Origin: Erigeron canadensis
Taxonomy: Eukaryota; Streptophyta; Magnoliopsida; Asterales; Asteraceae
Direction of reading: 5' to 3'
Assembly (NCBI RefSeq): GCF_010389155.1
Contig: NC_057762.1
Location: 6,683,513-6,747,512 of the forward strand
DNA: 64,000 nucleotides
The position numbers and the translations under genes were made by a program. Position 1 is the first letter of the stretch; each line of letters begins with the position of its first letter. The notes under the pieces were generated by a model. The model was given only the letters and a program-made list of their open reading frames with translations, was not told where the DNA came from and searched no databases. Of this stretch, positions 62,377 to 64,000 are shown piece after piece.

Positions 62377-63608
62377 ATGAGAAGAATTCAAAGCCATAAC
62401 TTATCATGCTTACATTGTCAAGGGCATAACCATAAGCTACCATGTTTACATTGTCAACCTCAAAGCTTCATTAGGATGGTAAGCCGAATTTTTTTTTTTT
62501 TTACATTCTCATAGACGGTTCTGTTCATATATACAACAAAAAAAGTTTTGTTTCGCATATTTTGTAAATCTAAAAGATTTTGCACTTGTGTTTCACAAGC
62601 ATTATGCATTTTAATCAGTAGAGCAAGAACGCGACGAAAGCGTGTGTATTGGTTAATGGTTTGTATCGATCAATATATAGGTGCATCATTTAATAGAAAG
62701 GTGCATAATATTTCGAATGGGTCGGGATGACTGCATGAGAACACTAGCTAAGCACGGCATACATCCCATGGTCAGCTTTACAGGTATAATTAATTAATTT
62801 AGTCGTTTGCTTTTACATTTTTTTTTTTTTTTAATTTACACATGTGGATCAGTCTACCTAGCTAGCTAGCTACATACTAAACTATCTTATCTAATGTTAC
62901 ATTCAAATAATGTGTGTCCGTATTTTTTTTTTTGGATATTTTGACAGTTTGGGAAGGGCTATTTAAAGAGAACAAGTTCTTTTTTCAAGCTTACTCCCGC
63001 TCTATTCTACCTAGCCATGTGTTCAAAGGTATATCTATCAAAACTACTCTATTATGTTAAGTAGAGATAAGCATGAGAGTGATATCGGTCCTCGAGACAA
63101 TGTCCAGTCACGAAAATTAATCACCAAAACATGGTACTGATTTCAGTCCCATATGAACCGGTATTGATACATAACATATTATTTTCTCTGTATTTTTGGT
63201 AATCTTCCCGTACGAATCCCAGAAACCACTACAAGTGGATAGTGGACGCCCGGTCCCACTTATAATTAGGTATCACTTTCTCTTACCGGGAACAAATCAG
63301 AACTTGATCAAAATTCTACTCATCGCTAATTTTAATAGGTTTTTACTCTTTTTAACCATTAGTTTTTTTCCGCTGTGTTTAACTATAGGGAAATGATAAT
63401 TGTACCACAATTTTTGATTTATGTACCATACACGTGCTTCACTGGTTTGTACAGTATGCTTTAATAGTTATACAATGTGGCACACATACAAATATTTGTG
63501 GTACGAATATCACTTTCCTTAACTATAATGTGACTATATGTGACAGGACAACAAGAAACTAGGAATATGAATCTTGATGGAAGAACAATGACATCTTTTA
63601 GGAGATGA
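62377..63608 (+). CDS. Small plant-specific protein of the TIGR01589 family ("plant protein 1589")
   Basis: Four exons join in phase: 62377-62478, 62681-62783, 62948-63028 and 63547-63608, giving 115 residues. All introns are GT-AG (ATG|GTAAGC, TATATAG|GTGCAT, ACAG|GTATAA, GACAG|TTTGGG, AAAG|GTATAT, GACAG|GACAAC). Exon 1 has two CLHCQ motifs (residues 12-16 and 24-28), possible metal ligands. The family signature follows: HHLIERC from exon 2, then VWEGLFKENKFFFQAYSR from exon 3. These match my memory of the TIGR01589 pattern (LIERCL..YM, VW..L..EN..FF..Y). Function is largely unknown; some Arabidopsis members were reported as repressors of photosynthesis genes, which I cannot verify here. The exons are too short to stand out as ORFs. 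Confidence 0.8.
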
Positions 63609-64000
63609 CGTTTGTTGGTGTTGTTTACTTAAATTTGTAATAGTTAGGCTCAAGAAATTTGTATCACAATTAATAACATCAATACAGAATTGTTATTTTG
63701 CTAGTTATACAGTACAAGGGGTATTTGATTCATAAAATATTTTTGAAAAGAAAAAATTATGTTAAAGGAATTCAAATCTGAAAGAATGAAATATATGAAG
63801 TAAATGTTTTTTTTGTTTTTCTGAAGATTTAAGTGACAAATCAAATGAAATTTTTTTCTCATAACCCCAAAAAATGGGGAATGTACACATTTCAATGGGG
63901 CTTAAATTCATTCATTTTTGAACAACTGAAAACTTATAAAATCTATTTAATTCTAATTTTATTAGATTTTGTATTAGATTTTGTAAACCAAAAACGACTT
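63609..64000. other. 3' flank of the last gene
   Basis: AT-rich, with the presumed 3' UTR and no other feature seen. Confidence 0.4.

Overview
The window is nuclear DNA of a flowering plant. The genes have many GT-AG introns, and the intergenic space is AT-rich and full of LTR retrotransposons, a CACTA element, Helitrons, SINEs and MITEs. A SAG101-type gene points to a eudicot, since SAG101 is known from eudicots and not from monocots. Nothing in the window fixes the family or genus.

Layout. (1) 1-22393 is a nest of LTR retrotransposons. The outer element (689-22388) has Tekay/Del-like ends, a complete PBS and polypurine tract, and the target duplication GATGT, but no coding region of its own. 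Inside it is a 5'-truncated Athila/Tat-type Ty3/gypsy element on the minus strand (5584 to about 17880). Its 3' LTR was later hit by a same-family LTR in the opposite direction, now a solo LTR (5963-7606, duplication ACCAC). A third LTR (18238-19204, duplication CTTAT) lies nearby. (2) 22394-25350 is AT-rich spacer with small transposon remnants. (3) 25353-54330 is the gene-rich part: Cactin (+), a WW-domain DEAD-box RNA helicase of the RH14/DRH1 type (+), an R2R3-MYB of the MYB98-like group (+), the catalytic subunit of tRNA m1A58 methyltransferase (-) and SAG101 (-). (4) 55462-60286 is a non-coding CACTA element. (5) 61556-61979 is a nested pair of Tourist-like MITEs. (6) 62377-63608 is a small four-exon gene of the plant-specific TIGR01589 family, which I assembled from splice sites.

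The host genes are ordinary single plant loci: splicing (Cactin), RNA remodelling (helicase), transcription (MYB), tRNA modification (TRM61) and TIR-type immunity (SAG101). They form no operon-like unit. MYB and TRM61 are convergent.

Most unusual points: four arrays of a 15-21 bp odd palindrome whose arms co-vary, in the Athila-type LTR and interior, with two of them just upstream of promoter-like sequence; seven Trp-to-TAG changes in one decayed retroelement; a one-base frameshift and a likely in-frame stop in Cactin; an LTR pair that is nearly identical at one end and poorly alignable at the other; and a long inverted-repeat structure in a SAG101 intron. All exon boundaries were read by eye from splice consensus and reading phase, with no transcript evidence.
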